Assembly: GCA_016717205.1 (NCBI GenBank)
Contig: JADKGC010000007.1
Span: forward strand, 310,001 to 374,000
Source of the DNA: Candidatus Flexifilum breve
GTDB taxonomy: Bacteria > Chloroflexota > Anaerolineae > Aggregatilineales > Phototrophicaceae
Length of the DNA: 64,000 bases
Direction of reading: 5' to 3'
The position numbers and the translations under genes are program-made. This document shows positions 53,324-61,822 of the stretch, piece by piece. Below the pieces are notes generated by a model. The model saw only the letters and a program-made list of their open reading frames with translations. It did not search any database and was not told the origin of the DNA. Each line of letters starts with the position of its first letter. The stretch's first letter is position 1.

Positions 53324-54586
53324 TCAACCAAACTGGGCTTGAAAAACGGCAATGTACAGTGGAATGAGGCAGGCAACCGCGAAAAACGCCAGTATCGCCA
53401 GCCCAATCGTCAGAATGTCCAACGTTGAACTGCTTTCCCGGCGCGGCATTTGCTGCGGCACAAAATAGCCACTGGTATTGCCGCTCACGCCCTGCGTTGG
53501 GAATGGTCGACTGTTACCCGCTGGCATCGCCCCTGGCTGTGGTGGATGCTGGCGGAAGGGGGCGCCGCTGGCGGGCGCGTTCGGCGCGAGATCATAGCGC
53601 GCGGTTGGAAGCGGCTCGCCGACTTGCAGCGGCACTTGCGCTGGCGCAGGCGGAATAGTCGGTTGCTGCGGCGGGCGTGACGCGGGAATCGTCGGCATGA
53701 CTGGCGGCGCCTGAGGTATAGGTGCGGGCGCTGGTTGCACAGCGATCACCGGGGCTTCGCGTCCGCGATCCCGGTAGCTGATCAGGATGTGACCGAGCTG
53801 GTCCGCGAGGCGATAGCGCGCCACCGGGTCTTTGCTCATGGTCTTGTAGACGATCTTGGCGAGGTTTTCTGGCACCGTGGGATTGAACTCGGTCACCATG
53901 GGAATGCGTTCCCGGATATGCGCGAGCGCCAGTTCCTGTTGATTCGCGCCCGAGTAGGGTAAGCGTCCGGTGAGCATTTCAAACATCACTATGCCAATCG
54001 AGTAGACGTCGGCGGCGGGCGACGGTTTTTCACCGCGCGCCTGTTCTGGCGCAAAGTAGTGCGGGCTCCCCCACACGACTGCTTGGCGCTCACCCGGTTG
54101 CGCATCACTGAGCGCCTGCGCGATCCCGAAGTCAGTCACCTTGACGACGTCTTCGCGAGTGACGAGGATATTCTGCGGCTTCACGTCCGCATGGACGAGT
54201 CCGGCTCGATGGGCGAAACCGATCCCCGCGCAAATCTGAATTGCGAGGTTCAATGCCCGCTCCATCGGCAGTCCGCCCGCCTCTTTGATGATCCGCTTGA
54301 GGTCCTGCCCCTCGATGAATTCCATGACGATATAGTGAGTTGGGCCATCGCTGCCAACGTCATGCACGGTCACGATGTTCGGGTGCGCGAGATTTGCCAC
54401 ACTGCGCGCTTCATTGCGGAAACGCGCGAGGAAAGCCGGATCATTGGTGAGGCTAGGACGGAGAATCTTCACGGCGACCGTGCGTCCCAATGCCTGATCA
54501 ATGGCCTTGTAGATGACCGCCATCCCGCCCGAGCCCTGCTGAGCTACAAGCCGATAACGTCCGTTTAAGACTGTTTCATGTGTCAT
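53324..54586 (-). CDS. PknB-like serine/threonine protein kinase with C-terminal membrane anchor
   Basis: A 420-residue kinase. Kinase domain 1-270: glycine loop QGSGGMAVIYKA, VAVKIL (ATP-anchoring Lys), catalytic loop HADVKPQN, DFG in VTDFGIAQ, SPHYFAPEQARGE (activation segment) and ADVYSIGIVMFEMLTG. The catalytic loop has Ala where RD kinases have Arg, so this is a non-RD type and may not need activation-loop phosphorylation. A Pro-rich linker (about 280-380) leads to a single C-terminal membrane segment (IGLAILAFFAVACLIPLYIAVF), placing the kinase in the cytoplasm. No PASTA repeats. Confidence 0.92.
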   Translation of the reverse strand: MTHETVLNGRYRLVAQQGSGGMAVIYKAIDQALGRTVAVKILRPSLTNDPAFLARFRNEARSVANLAHPNIVTVHDVGSDGPTHYIVMEFIEGQDLKRIIKEAGGLPMERALNLAIQICAGIGFAHRAGLVHADVKPQNILVTREDVVKVTDFGIAQALSDAQPGERQAVVWGSPHYFAPEQARGEKPSPAADVYSIGIVMFEMLTGRLPYSGANQQELALAHIRERIPMVTEFNPTVPENLAKIVYKTMSKDPVARYRLADQLGHILISYRDRGREAPVIAVQPAPAPIPQAPPVMPTIPASRPPQQPTIPPAPAQVPLQVGEPLPTARYDLAPNAPASGAPFRQHPPQPGAMPAGNSRPFPTQGVSGNTSGYFVPQQMPRRESSSTLDILTIGLAILAFFAVACLIPLYIAVFQAQFG

Positions 54587-54613
54587 CCGGTATCCTCACT
54601 CACCTCGGCCCTG

Positions 54614-55774
54614 TCAAGGTCGCATCAATGGGTCAAACAATCGGCGATACTCGAGCACCGCACTGCGATCCGTCATGCTGGCGATATAATCGGCTACCAC
54701 CCGATGTAACGGGTAGGTCTTCAGATCGGTATGGCACTCTTTCGGAAGCTGGCGCGGATCAGCAACCAGTGTCGTAAAAATCTGTTCGATAAAGCGTTCA
54801 GCGCGACGTTTCATCCGCACAACGCGGAAACTATAGTACATGTTTTCGTATAAAAATGCTTTGAGTGATTTCTCCATGCTGTGCATCGCGCCGCTGTAGC
54901 ACACCAGATTCGTACCCTGTTCCTGGACCATACGCGGTGATGTTGGCTTCACCTCTTCAAGCTGGGCGGTTGTAGTCACCAACACATCGTCGACGAACAC
55001 GCCCACCAGTTCACGGATGAATTCATGTCGGGCAATCTCATCTAACTGTGTCGGATAGCTCGTGTAGCCCAGACGATCACACAAGAGCCGCCAGATCTCC
55101 AGTTCTGCTAATTCCCCCGGCTCGATCAATCCCGCATTCAATCCATCGTCGAGATCATGAGCATTGTAGGCCAGTTCATCAGTGATGTTGGCGATCTGCG
55201 CTTCCAGCGTCCCTCGTAGTTTCGGGTCTAGTCCTGCCCGCTCACTCAGATTATAGTCGGTTTCGTGCTTCGCCAACCCGAACAATGTGTCACGCGTGAG
55301 GTTTAGCCCTGTAAATTGGGGGTAACGGCGCTCCAACTCGGTCACAACGCGATAGCTTTGGTAGTTATGGTTGAACCCACCATGATCTTGCATCAGTTTA
55401 TTAAGCGTATCTTCACCAGAGTGACCAAATGGCGGATGACCGAGATCGTGCCCAAGGCAAATGGCTTCGACCAAATCTTCGTTGGCCCGCAAGGCGCGTG
55501 CCATGGTTCGCGCAATCTGCGCGACCTCCAGCGTATGTGTCAGGCGCGTGCGATAGTAATCGCCTTCATCATTGGCGAAAACCTGTGTCTTGTATTCCAG
55601 ACGGCGAAAGGCTGCGGAATGAATGATCCGATCACGGTCACGCTGAAAAGCGGTGCGGTACGATGACTCGGACTCCGGATACAGTCGTCCCTGCTGGTTG
55701 CGGCTGAGTGCGGCATAGTCGGCCAGAATCAGGGCTTCATTGTCTTCGAGTTGTTCCCGGTTTAGCACGATCAC
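54614..55774 (-). CDS. dGTPase-like HD-domain triphosphohydrolase
   Basis: A 386-residue HD-superfamily protein of the deoxyguanosinetriphosphate triphosphohydrolase (Dgt) group, which turns dNTPs into deoxynucleosides plus triphosphate. Seen: SAAFRRLEYKTQVF, RTRLTHTLEVAQIARTMARAL (His of HD), CLGHDLGHPPFGHSGED (HD motif), KHETDYN and DELAYNAHDLDDGL. Length and order match the family. It lies 40 nt downstream of the sensor gene. It may limit dNTP pools; some Dgt-type proteins take part in phage defence, but nothing else here supports that. Confidence 0.9.
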   Translation of the reverse strand: MIVLNREQLEDNEALILADYAALSRNQQGRLYPESESSYRTAFQRDRDRIIHSAAFRRLEYKTQVFANDEGDYYRTRLTHTLEVAQIARTMARALRANEDLVEAICLGHDLGHPPFGHSGEDTLNKLMQDHGGFNHNYQSYRVVTELERRYPQFTGLNLTRDTLFGLAKHETDYNLSERAGLDPKLRGTLEAQIANITDELAYNAHDLDDGLNAGLIEPGELAELEIWRLLCDRLGYTSYPTQLDEIARHEFIRELVGVFVDDVLVTTTAQLEEVKPTSPRMVQEQGTNLVCYSGAMHSMEKSLKAFLYENMYYSFRVVRMKRRAERFIEQIFTTLVADPRQLPKECHTDLKTYPLHRVVADYIASMTDRSAVLEYRRLFDPLMRP

Positions 55775-55813
55775 TCCCCCATAAACTGTGCGGCTCTTGG
55801 CCTATTCTAGCGA

Positions 55814-57163
55814 TTAATCGTTCGAACGCGTGGCTTCGCGGAACAAGCGAGCATTGTCAATCGCGATGGCAGCACGTTGTGCCAGTTCCTGACCAAGGAT
55901 GAAGTCTTCGTGGCTGTAGTGCCGTCCGGACTCCGCCATGACCAATTGCAGCATCCCCAACCCACGCCCGCGCGCTGTCAGGGGTAAATTCATTGCCGAT
56001 TTCAGCCCGAGGCTCCGGATGATCTCTAGTACTTCGGGATTTTCCACCGTGGTAACCAGTAGTTCATCCGGGATGTCGGCATAGAGTTCCGGTTCTCCGC
56101 GACGAATGAGGTGATAAACACCTCGAGGATCGTCCGGTTTGGGCGGATACTTCCTGTTGAGTTCATACGCCCAGCTCACTTTCTCCGGATCAATGTGCGT
56201 GACCGCCAGCCGTTGGACCAGCCCGTTCGTGTCCAGAATATCTACCGCGCACCAGTCGGCGATGGTCGGCACAGTGAGTACCGCCAGTGACCGCAGCGTT
56301 GCCTCATAATCCAGCGAAGAATTTAGTATCTCGCTGGCGCGCATGAGGAAGTCGAGTTGTTCGCGCCGCCGCTGCAAATCGTCGATCAACTTCGCCTTTT
56401 CCTCCTCGGCCTTCTTTCGTTCGGTGATATCAACCAGGATGGCGCTCACCCCGAATGTTTTGCCATGACTGTCGCGCACTCGATAGTAACTCATCAGAAA
56501 ATGCTGCTGCGTCTCGCCAAAGATGCTCTGCCGAGTTTGGGCGATCTCTTGGTTCAGGATCGGCATACCAGTTTCAAGTACCGTTTTAAGCGAATACTGC
56601 ATGCCTTCGCCGAGTTCGGGCAGGACTTCGAGAACGGTTCTCCCCGTGTGCGCAGCAGGATTCATGCCGCTGAGGGCCGCCATCACCGGATTCACACGCA
56701 CATATCGCAGTTGCGTATCCCAGAAGCCCATGCCAATTGGTGCAGTAATCTGGATCATGTCGAGCAGCAGTGCGTCGTCCTTCGCGTGTGTAGGGGGTGT
56801 CTGTGTCTGCGGCAGACTATTATCTTCGCGGGTTTTGCGCAGCGAATGGATCAGATAGACGATGATGGTGGTCTCAAACAGAAACAGACTAATGCGGAAC
56901 AGGCTTTCCGGATCTGAGAGTGTTAAGGTGAAGTATGGCGGTAGGAAGAAAAAGATCGAGAGTAGCACACATAGCCCACTGGCGAAAATACCCGGAGCGA
57001 GGCCGCCATACCACGTTGTGATCACAATCGCGCCGTAGAATAATATAAACGGCGTGTCCGTAGCCAACTCACTAACCAAGATGAGCTTGAAAATAGCTGC
57101 AAACAAAATGGAACAGAACGCAATAAGGTAAGCAGCTGCTTGGGAACGTCGATTTGTGGACAT
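55814..57163 (-). CDS. Membrane sensor with DUF4118, PAS and GAF domains but no kinase module
   Basis: A 449-residue protein. N-terminal membrane domain with about four segments typical of KdpD-like DUF4118 (FILFYGAIVITTWYGGLAPGIFASGLCVLLSIFFFLPP), a PAS domain (about 130-255, TAPIGMGFWDTQLRYVRVNPVMAALSG ... LVDITERKKAEEEK), a coiled-coil linker and a GAF domain (about 285-445, DYEATLRSLAVLTVPTIADWCAVDIL ... AIAIDNARLFREA). In relatives a histidine kinase follows at once; here the reading frame stops four residues later. It may signal through partners. It starts near a 269-nt gap before the Lrp gene. Confidence 0.82.
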   Translation of the reverse strand: MSTNRRSQAAAYLIAFCSILFAAIFKLILVSELATDTPFILFYGAIVITTWYGGLAPGIFASGLCVLLSIFFFLPPYFTLTLSDPESLFRISLFLFETTIIVYLIHSLRKTREDNSLPQTQTPPTHAKDDALLLDMIQITAPIGMGFWDTQLRYVRVNPVMAALSGMNPAAHTGRTVLEVLPELGEGMQYSLKTVLETGMPILNQEIAQTRQSIFGETQQHFLMSYYRVRDSHGKTFGVSAILVDITERKKAEEEKAKLIDDLQRRREQLDFLMRASEILNSSLDYEATLRSLAVLTVPTIADWCAVDILDTNGLVQRLAVTHIDPEKVSWAYELNRKYPPKPDDPRGVYHLIRRGEPELYADIPDELLVTTVENPEVLEIIRSLGLKSAMNLPLTARGRGLGMLQLVMAESGRHYSHEDFILGQELAQRAAIAIDNARLFREATRSND

Positions 57164-57432
57164 GCTGTCTCCGCAAATAGCTTGGTCCGCGCTGTGGCTG
57201 CAATGTGAATGGGCGCTCAGATCCAGTGAGGATTTGCTTTATTATAGCATTCATTACGTTTAGTTCGTGATGAAACTGCTTGGTGCTCGGTGTGGGAATC
57301 ATTTGCAAAAACGATTTGAGAGATATACAGTGCACACATTCGGGTGGACTGATGCTTGCTTTAGATTGCTGGTGAGCGTGTATGATGCTTCTTTTCTGTC
57401 TAGCAGTTGCTTAGCAACACTGTGGGGATTCG

Positions 57433-57909
57433 ATGAAGGATTACTTGGAAGAGCTTGACGATCTAGATAATTCGATTTTAAAGGAACTTCAGGAAGACAG
57501 TGCTATGAGCAATGTCGAGCTGGCCCGACGAATTTCGTTGTCGCCACCCGCGGTGCATGCTCGTATCAAGCGGCTGGAAGAACTGGGTTACGTACGTCAG
57601 TATGTGGCTATTCTTGATCGCGAAAAAGTTGGCTATGACATGCTCTGCTTAATCAACGTTACGCTGCAGATGCATCAGATGGATAATATCAATTTGTTCC
57701 GCGAGGCTGTACAGGCGATGCCTGAGGTTCTTGAATGTTACTTTGTGACCGGTGAATTTGACTATCTCCTGAAAGTTGTTGTGCGCAATCGTAAAGAACT
57801 GGAGACTTTTCTCATGGAGAAGCTCACGCCTATTCCCGGCATTGCGCGCATTTCTACGAGTATTGTCCTGACTGAGATCAAATACACGACCGCGCTCGCT
57901 CTGGAATGA
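57433..57909 (+). CDS. Lrp/AsnC-family transcription regulator
   Basis: A 158-residue regulator: AsnC-type helix-turn-helix (DDLDNSILKELQEDSAMSNVELARRISLSPPAVHARIKRLEELGYV, 9-53) and the ligand-binding RAM domain (GEFDYLLKVVVRNRKELETFLMEKLTPIPGIARISTSIVLTEIK). Such proteins respond to amino acids and often control themselves. A small inverted repeat GTTGC-TTA-GCAAC (57406-57418) lies just before the ATG and overlaps the ribosome binding region, which would suit autoregulation. The targets are not known. It is divergent from the DUF4118 sensor. Confidence 0.92.
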   Translation: MKDYLEELDDLDNSILKELQEDSAMSNVELARRISLSPPAVHARIKRLEELGYVRQYVAILDREKVGYDMLCLINVTLQMHQMDNINLFREAVQAMPEVLECYFVTGEFDYLLKVVVRNRKELETFLMEKLTPIPGIARISTSIVLTEIKYTTALALE

Positions 57910-58066
57910 GAACTGCTCGCTGGATTGTGCAGATTGCCTAGGCGCAAAGTGTGTGGGTGGAGTATTCTGCTCTTTTGTGTTGCTTGATGATAATGTGTTT
58001 CTACCCAATGACTATGCGCAAATCAGACACCAACGAGCTGATGACATTTCGCTGCGGTGGAAAGTA
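57910..58066. other. Gap between the Lrp and UBP zinc-finger genes
   Basis: No gene, hairpin or promoter with both boxes was recognised in this stretch of about 157 bases, between the Lrp stop and the terminator of the convergent zinc-finger gene. Confidence 0.4.
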
Positions 58067-58099
58067 CAAATAAAAACACCGCCTTGATCGACGGTGTTT
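58067..58099 (-). terminator. Terminator of the UBP zinc-finger gene
   Basis: AAACACCG (58074-58081) pairs with CGGTGTTT (58092-58099) over 8 bp; on the minus strand it is followed by TTTTTATTT, so it ends the gene at 58126-58389. Confidence 0.8.
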
Positions 58100-58125
58100 G
58101 CAGGTAATTCTCGTTGTGTAACAGA

Positions 58126-58389
58126 CTAGATCTCTTCGTAAAAGATGTCGTCGGCGTAGCAGTAACCCCAAACCTCGCCCGGCTCAAGCGACTTCACCAT
58201 CGGATGGCCTGTCGCGTGATAATGCTTGGTCGCATGTTTGTTCTTTGACGAGTCGCAGCAGCCAACATGCCCGCAGATCAAGCAAACGCGGAGATGCACC
58301 CAACGGTCACCCATCTGCAGACATTCCTCACACCCTTTGGTATTCGGCGTCACGTTCTGAATTTGCTTCACATGTTCACACGACTGCAT
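58126..58389 (-). CDS. UBP-type zinc finger protein
   Basis: An 87-residue protein that is almost wholly a ZnF-UBP: Cys4 in SCEHV, KGCEECLQMGDRWVHLRVCLICGHVGCCDSSKNKHATKHYHATGHPMVKSLEPGE contains the further Cys/His zinc ligands, ending WGYCYADDIFYEEI. In eukaryotes this fold binds the ubiquitin C-terminus; the small bacterial versions have no known partner. It is monocistronic with its own terminator. Confidence 0.9.
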   Translation of the reverse strand: MQSCEHVKQIQNVTPNTKGCEECLQMGDRWVHLRVCLICGHVGCCDSSKNKHATKHYHATGHPMVKSLEPGEVWGYCYADDIFYEEI

Positions 58390-58522
58390 TCCGGTCTACC
58401 CATCCTTTCCTCAATTACAGTGACTATAGGGGATGCCGTCGAGTTTTGTCAAGCTGATCGCCGCCGGGTATGCTCAACCTTGGTTTGACTAATCCCCCTC
58501 CCCTACCCCAGGAGCAGTCCTT

Positions 58523-60549
58523 ATGCTTGATTTTGGACGTGAACACTTGCATCAAACCGCTGAACCGGAGTGGTTGGTGACGAACGGCATTGGCGGCTAT
58601 GCCTCTGGGTCGCTGTCGGGTCAGGTGCGCAGTCGCTACCACGGACTGCTCATTGCCGCGCTCACTCCGCCGCTCGGACGGACGCTGTTACTGAGCCAAT
58701 TCGCTGAATCGGTCACCTATAATGAGCGTGTCTATCCGCTGACCAGCGATTCTACCTCTTCTCCACACTTGATCCGCTTTACACTGCACGGGACGCTCCC
58801 GGTCTGGACCTACACTTTCGCCGATGCGCTGCTAGAAAAATGCGTCTGGATGGACCATGGGGCCAATACCACACACATCCGCTACGAGCTGACACGCGGG
58901 CTAGAACCTTGCCTACTCACCGTGCGCCCCGTTGTCAACTGCCGCGACTCGCACTTCAATACCCACCGACCTCCCTGGTCACCGCGAGTGACGATTACGC
59001 CGCATGGGGTGGTCGTCCACATGGCCAATGGGCTGCCTCCGCTGCATCTAGCGACCGCAGATGTTCACTTCGAACCACAAGTCGACTACTTGCCCGACCG
59101 CCCCTTGAGTTTTGAGACCGCTCGCGGGCTCGATGATCGGGATGACAGCTATGCAATTGGGGCCTTTACCGTTACGCTCCGCCGTAGTGAGACGGTCGCA
59201 TTCGCCGCCAGCACGCACCCCATTCCCGACATGAACACCGCAGCCAGTCTCCAAGCGTACCGCCAGCGGGAACAATCTCTCCTTGCACAAAGTGACTTCC
59301 AGACGGAACCGCCGTGGATTCAGCAGCTAGTGCTGGCGGCCGATCAGTTCATCGTCGCGCGTCCTTTACCCGGGCATCTCGACGGCTTGACAGTGCTGGC
59401 GGGTTACCCGTGGTTTAGCGATTGGGGACGCGACACTATGATCGCCCTACCCGGCCTCGCGCTGGCCACCGGACGCTTTTCGGTCGCATCGAACATTCTG
59501 CGCACCTTCGCTCGCTTCGTCGATCAGGGCATGCTGCCGAATCGCTTTCCGGATGTCGGGGAACAGCCTGAATACAACACTGTCGACGCGACCCTCTGGT
59601 ACTTTCAAGCCATTCGCCACTATGTCAGCGTCACAGAGGATCTTGATCTGCTGCGCGACCTTTATCCGGTACTCGTCGATATCATCGCGTGGCACGACCG
59701 CGGAACGCGCTTTGGCATTCATGTCGATCCGCTCGATGGTCTGCTGGCCGCTGGCACTGATGATGTCCAGCTTACGTGGATGGATGTCAAGCTGCACACA
59801 CGCTATCTACCCTATGACCGATTGCTCCAAGCCCCCGAAACGCTGTGGCTGCCCGCCTTCCTGGCCATATTGCAGATGTTCGGTGTAGCGACGCCGAACT
59901 GGGTTGTCACACCGCGCTCGGGTAAACAGGTGGAGATCAACGCCTTATGGTTCAACGCGTTGCTGACGATGGCCGAGTTCAGTACGTATCTCGGCCTGGT
60001 CTCTAATGACTATACGCAACGCGCTGCCCGCGTTCAAGCGAGTTTCGCGCGCTTCTGGAATCCGAGTGCGGGTTACTGCTTTGACGTGATCGATACGCCC
60101 GACGGCTTACCTGATCCCACTCTCCGGCCTAACCAGTTATTCGCAGTCGCTCTACCCATTCGCCGCTCACCCCAGATCTACAGCGTCAGGTTGTCGATGT
60201 GTGCGCGCGCCAACTCGTCACCCCATTCGGTTTACGCAGCCTAGCCCCCAATCACCCGGACTATCAAGGCGCGTTTCGAGGCAATCTCTTTCTGCGTGAC
60301 GCGGCCTATCATCAAGGTACGGTCTGGAGCTGGCTCATCGGCGCCTTTGTCGAAGCCCACTTGCGCGTTTACGGTGACAAAGCCGCCGCGCGTGCCTATC
60401 TGTTCGCTTATGCCAACCACCTCAACGAGCACGGCCTTGGCACCATCAGCGAAGTCTTTAGTGGTAATCCGCCACACGATCCAAGTGGCTGTCTGGCGCA
60501 GGCCTGGGGTGTCGCCGAAGTGCTGCGCGCATGGCAGTTGTGTAGATGA
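58523..60549 (+). CDS. Glycogen debranching enzyme (archaeal-type amylo-alpha-1,6-glucosidase), frameshifted
   Basis: Removes alpha-1,6 branches in glycogen. N-terminal domain: WLVTNGIGGYASGSLSGQVRSRYHGLLIAAL (19-49); catalytic GH133-type domain: AGYPWFSDWGRDTMIALPGLALATGRF, NTVDATLWYFQAIRHY and EINALWFNALLTMAEF. The first frame ends after NQLFAVALP; the other frame continues HSPLTPDLQRQVVDV and YHQGTVWSWLIGAFVEAH to the end at 60549. The join is at 60155-60157 (CCC where CCCC would keep frame), a one-base deletion. The composite of about 675 residues is normal length. Confidence 0.93.
60155..60157 (+). other. Frameshift site in the debranching enzyme gene
   Basis: CTACCCATTCG becomes CTA CCC CAT TCG when one C is added, giving Leu-Pro-His-Ser and joining two frames that both match the family. 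A homopolymer deletion is implied. Confidence 0.75.
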
Positions 60550-60607
60550 GACCCTCGCTCGAACGTGATATAATCAAGCGAATTCGACTTAGTGTTAGGG
60601 GAAAGCG

Positions 60608-61822
60608 TTGAGCATGGATATAAACCAGGCAGCGCGCATGATTGAATGGCTTGACGAAGAACGCCGCCGCGATAAGGCGACGATTGCCACGCTGCAGGAA
60701 CGTCTGGCGCAGCAGCAAGACGCCTTGGATGCGCTGCTGCGGCGCGTTGGCAGCGTTGAATCGGATCAAAGCGTCATTCGTGGGCAGGTCGCGGTTACCG
60801 GTCGTGAGGCCGACGTCAGCGATCAGATCCGCAAAGAGATGCAGCAGATGATCGAAGGCGTCGAAGCGAAGCGCCTGACCGCGGAACGCGAAGCCGAACG
60901 CCGCTCCGAACTCGCTCGCGAAGCGCTCATGCGCCCGGTTCGTGAACTCACCGACAAGCTCAGCAAGCTGGAGCGGCAGGTGACCGAACTCCCCGCGATG
61001 AATGTCGAAAAAGACCGTCTCGCGGGCATCGCCGCGACCCTGCAAACGCGTGTGGACGACCTATATAAGCGCCTCGAGGACCCGGATCGTCGCCTCGCCT
61101 ATCTTGAAGAACAGCGTCGGCAGGATGCCCGCCGTATCTCGGAAGTCGAATCGGAACAACCGGAACTGCGTAAGCAAATCGACGCACAGAAACCCAAAAT
61201 CACGCTCTTGGAAGACCTCTCGCTGCGCAATGAACGCAAAATTCAAGAGATTCAGAACGGTGACCGCGACCGCCGCGAGCAAATGCAGCAGTTCATCGAC
61301 CAGCAGACGCTGCTCCAGCAGCAGCGCGACCAGCAGGTTGCCGATCTACTCAAGCGTTTCGGCGAGCAAGAAAACGTCATGCAGCGCAACATCGAACGCT
61401 TCGAATCGTGGGCGGAAGCGTACCGCGACATGAAGAAGATTATCGACGACTTCGAGCGCATCGGCGATCGCTTGGAACGCCGCATTAACGAAGTTGCGGA
61501 AATGCAGCGCCTCAGCGAAGAGCGCTTCCGTCAGGAATGGAACGATTGGCGCTCCGACGACCAGAAACGCTGGAAGCAGTTCACGCTCTCAAACGATGAA
61601 GTCTGGCGTATGCATGATAAGGACTTCGAGCGTTTCGTTCAAAAACTCGACGAAGTCCAGCAGTTGTTCCCGCCCCTGCAAGACAGCCTGACGCGCCTGT
61701 GGAATCTGGAACGCGAACGCGCCCAACTCTACCGCGAACGGTACCAGGCGCTGCTGCTCACATATGATACGGCGGGCGCGGCCAAACCGCAGCCGGCGAA
61801 CGGCACAAACGGGACCAAGTAA
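60608..61822 (+). CDS. Long coiled-coil protein of unknown function
   Basis: A 404-residue hydrophilic protein that is coiled coil almost throughout (heptad-rich segments such as LEERLAQQQDALDALL, KLSKLERQVTELP, DQQVADLLKRFGEQENVMQRNIERFESW and DERFRQEWNDWRSDDQKRW). No membrane segment, signal peptide or enzyme motif. TTG 60608 and ATG 60614 are both possible starts; AGGGGAA fits the TTG better. TATAAT lies at 60569-60574. The selB gene begins directly at its stop codon. It resembles SMC- or PspA-like scaffold proteins only in general form. Confidence 0.65.
   Translation: MSMDINQAARMIEWLDEERRRDKATIATLQERLAQQQDALDALLRRVGSVESDQSVIRGQVAVTGREADVSDQIRKEMQQMIEGVEAKRLTAEREAERRSELAREALMRPVRELTDKLSKLERQVTELPAMNVEKDRLAGIAATLQTRVDDLYKRLEDPDRRLAYLEEQRRQDARRISEVESEQPELRKQIDAQKPKITLLEDLSLRNERKIQEIQNGDRDRREQMQQFIDQQTLLQQQRDQQVADLLKRFGEQENVMQRNIERFESWAEAYRDMKKIIDDFERIGDRLERRINEVAEMQRLSEERFRQEWNDWRSDDQKRWKQFTLSNDEVWRMHDKDFERFVQKLDEVQQLFPPLQDSLTRLWNLERERAQLYRERYQALLLTYDTAGAAKPQPANGTNGTK

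Noticed and set aside
54614..55774. A phage-defence role for the dGTPase-like gene, with the kinase and WYL regulator nearby
   Set aside because: No other defence gene, mobile element or repeat is present; the housekeeping explanation is simpler.
60199..60549. A separate 116-residue protein
   Set aside because: It is the C-terminus of the glycogen debranching enzyme after a one-base deletion.
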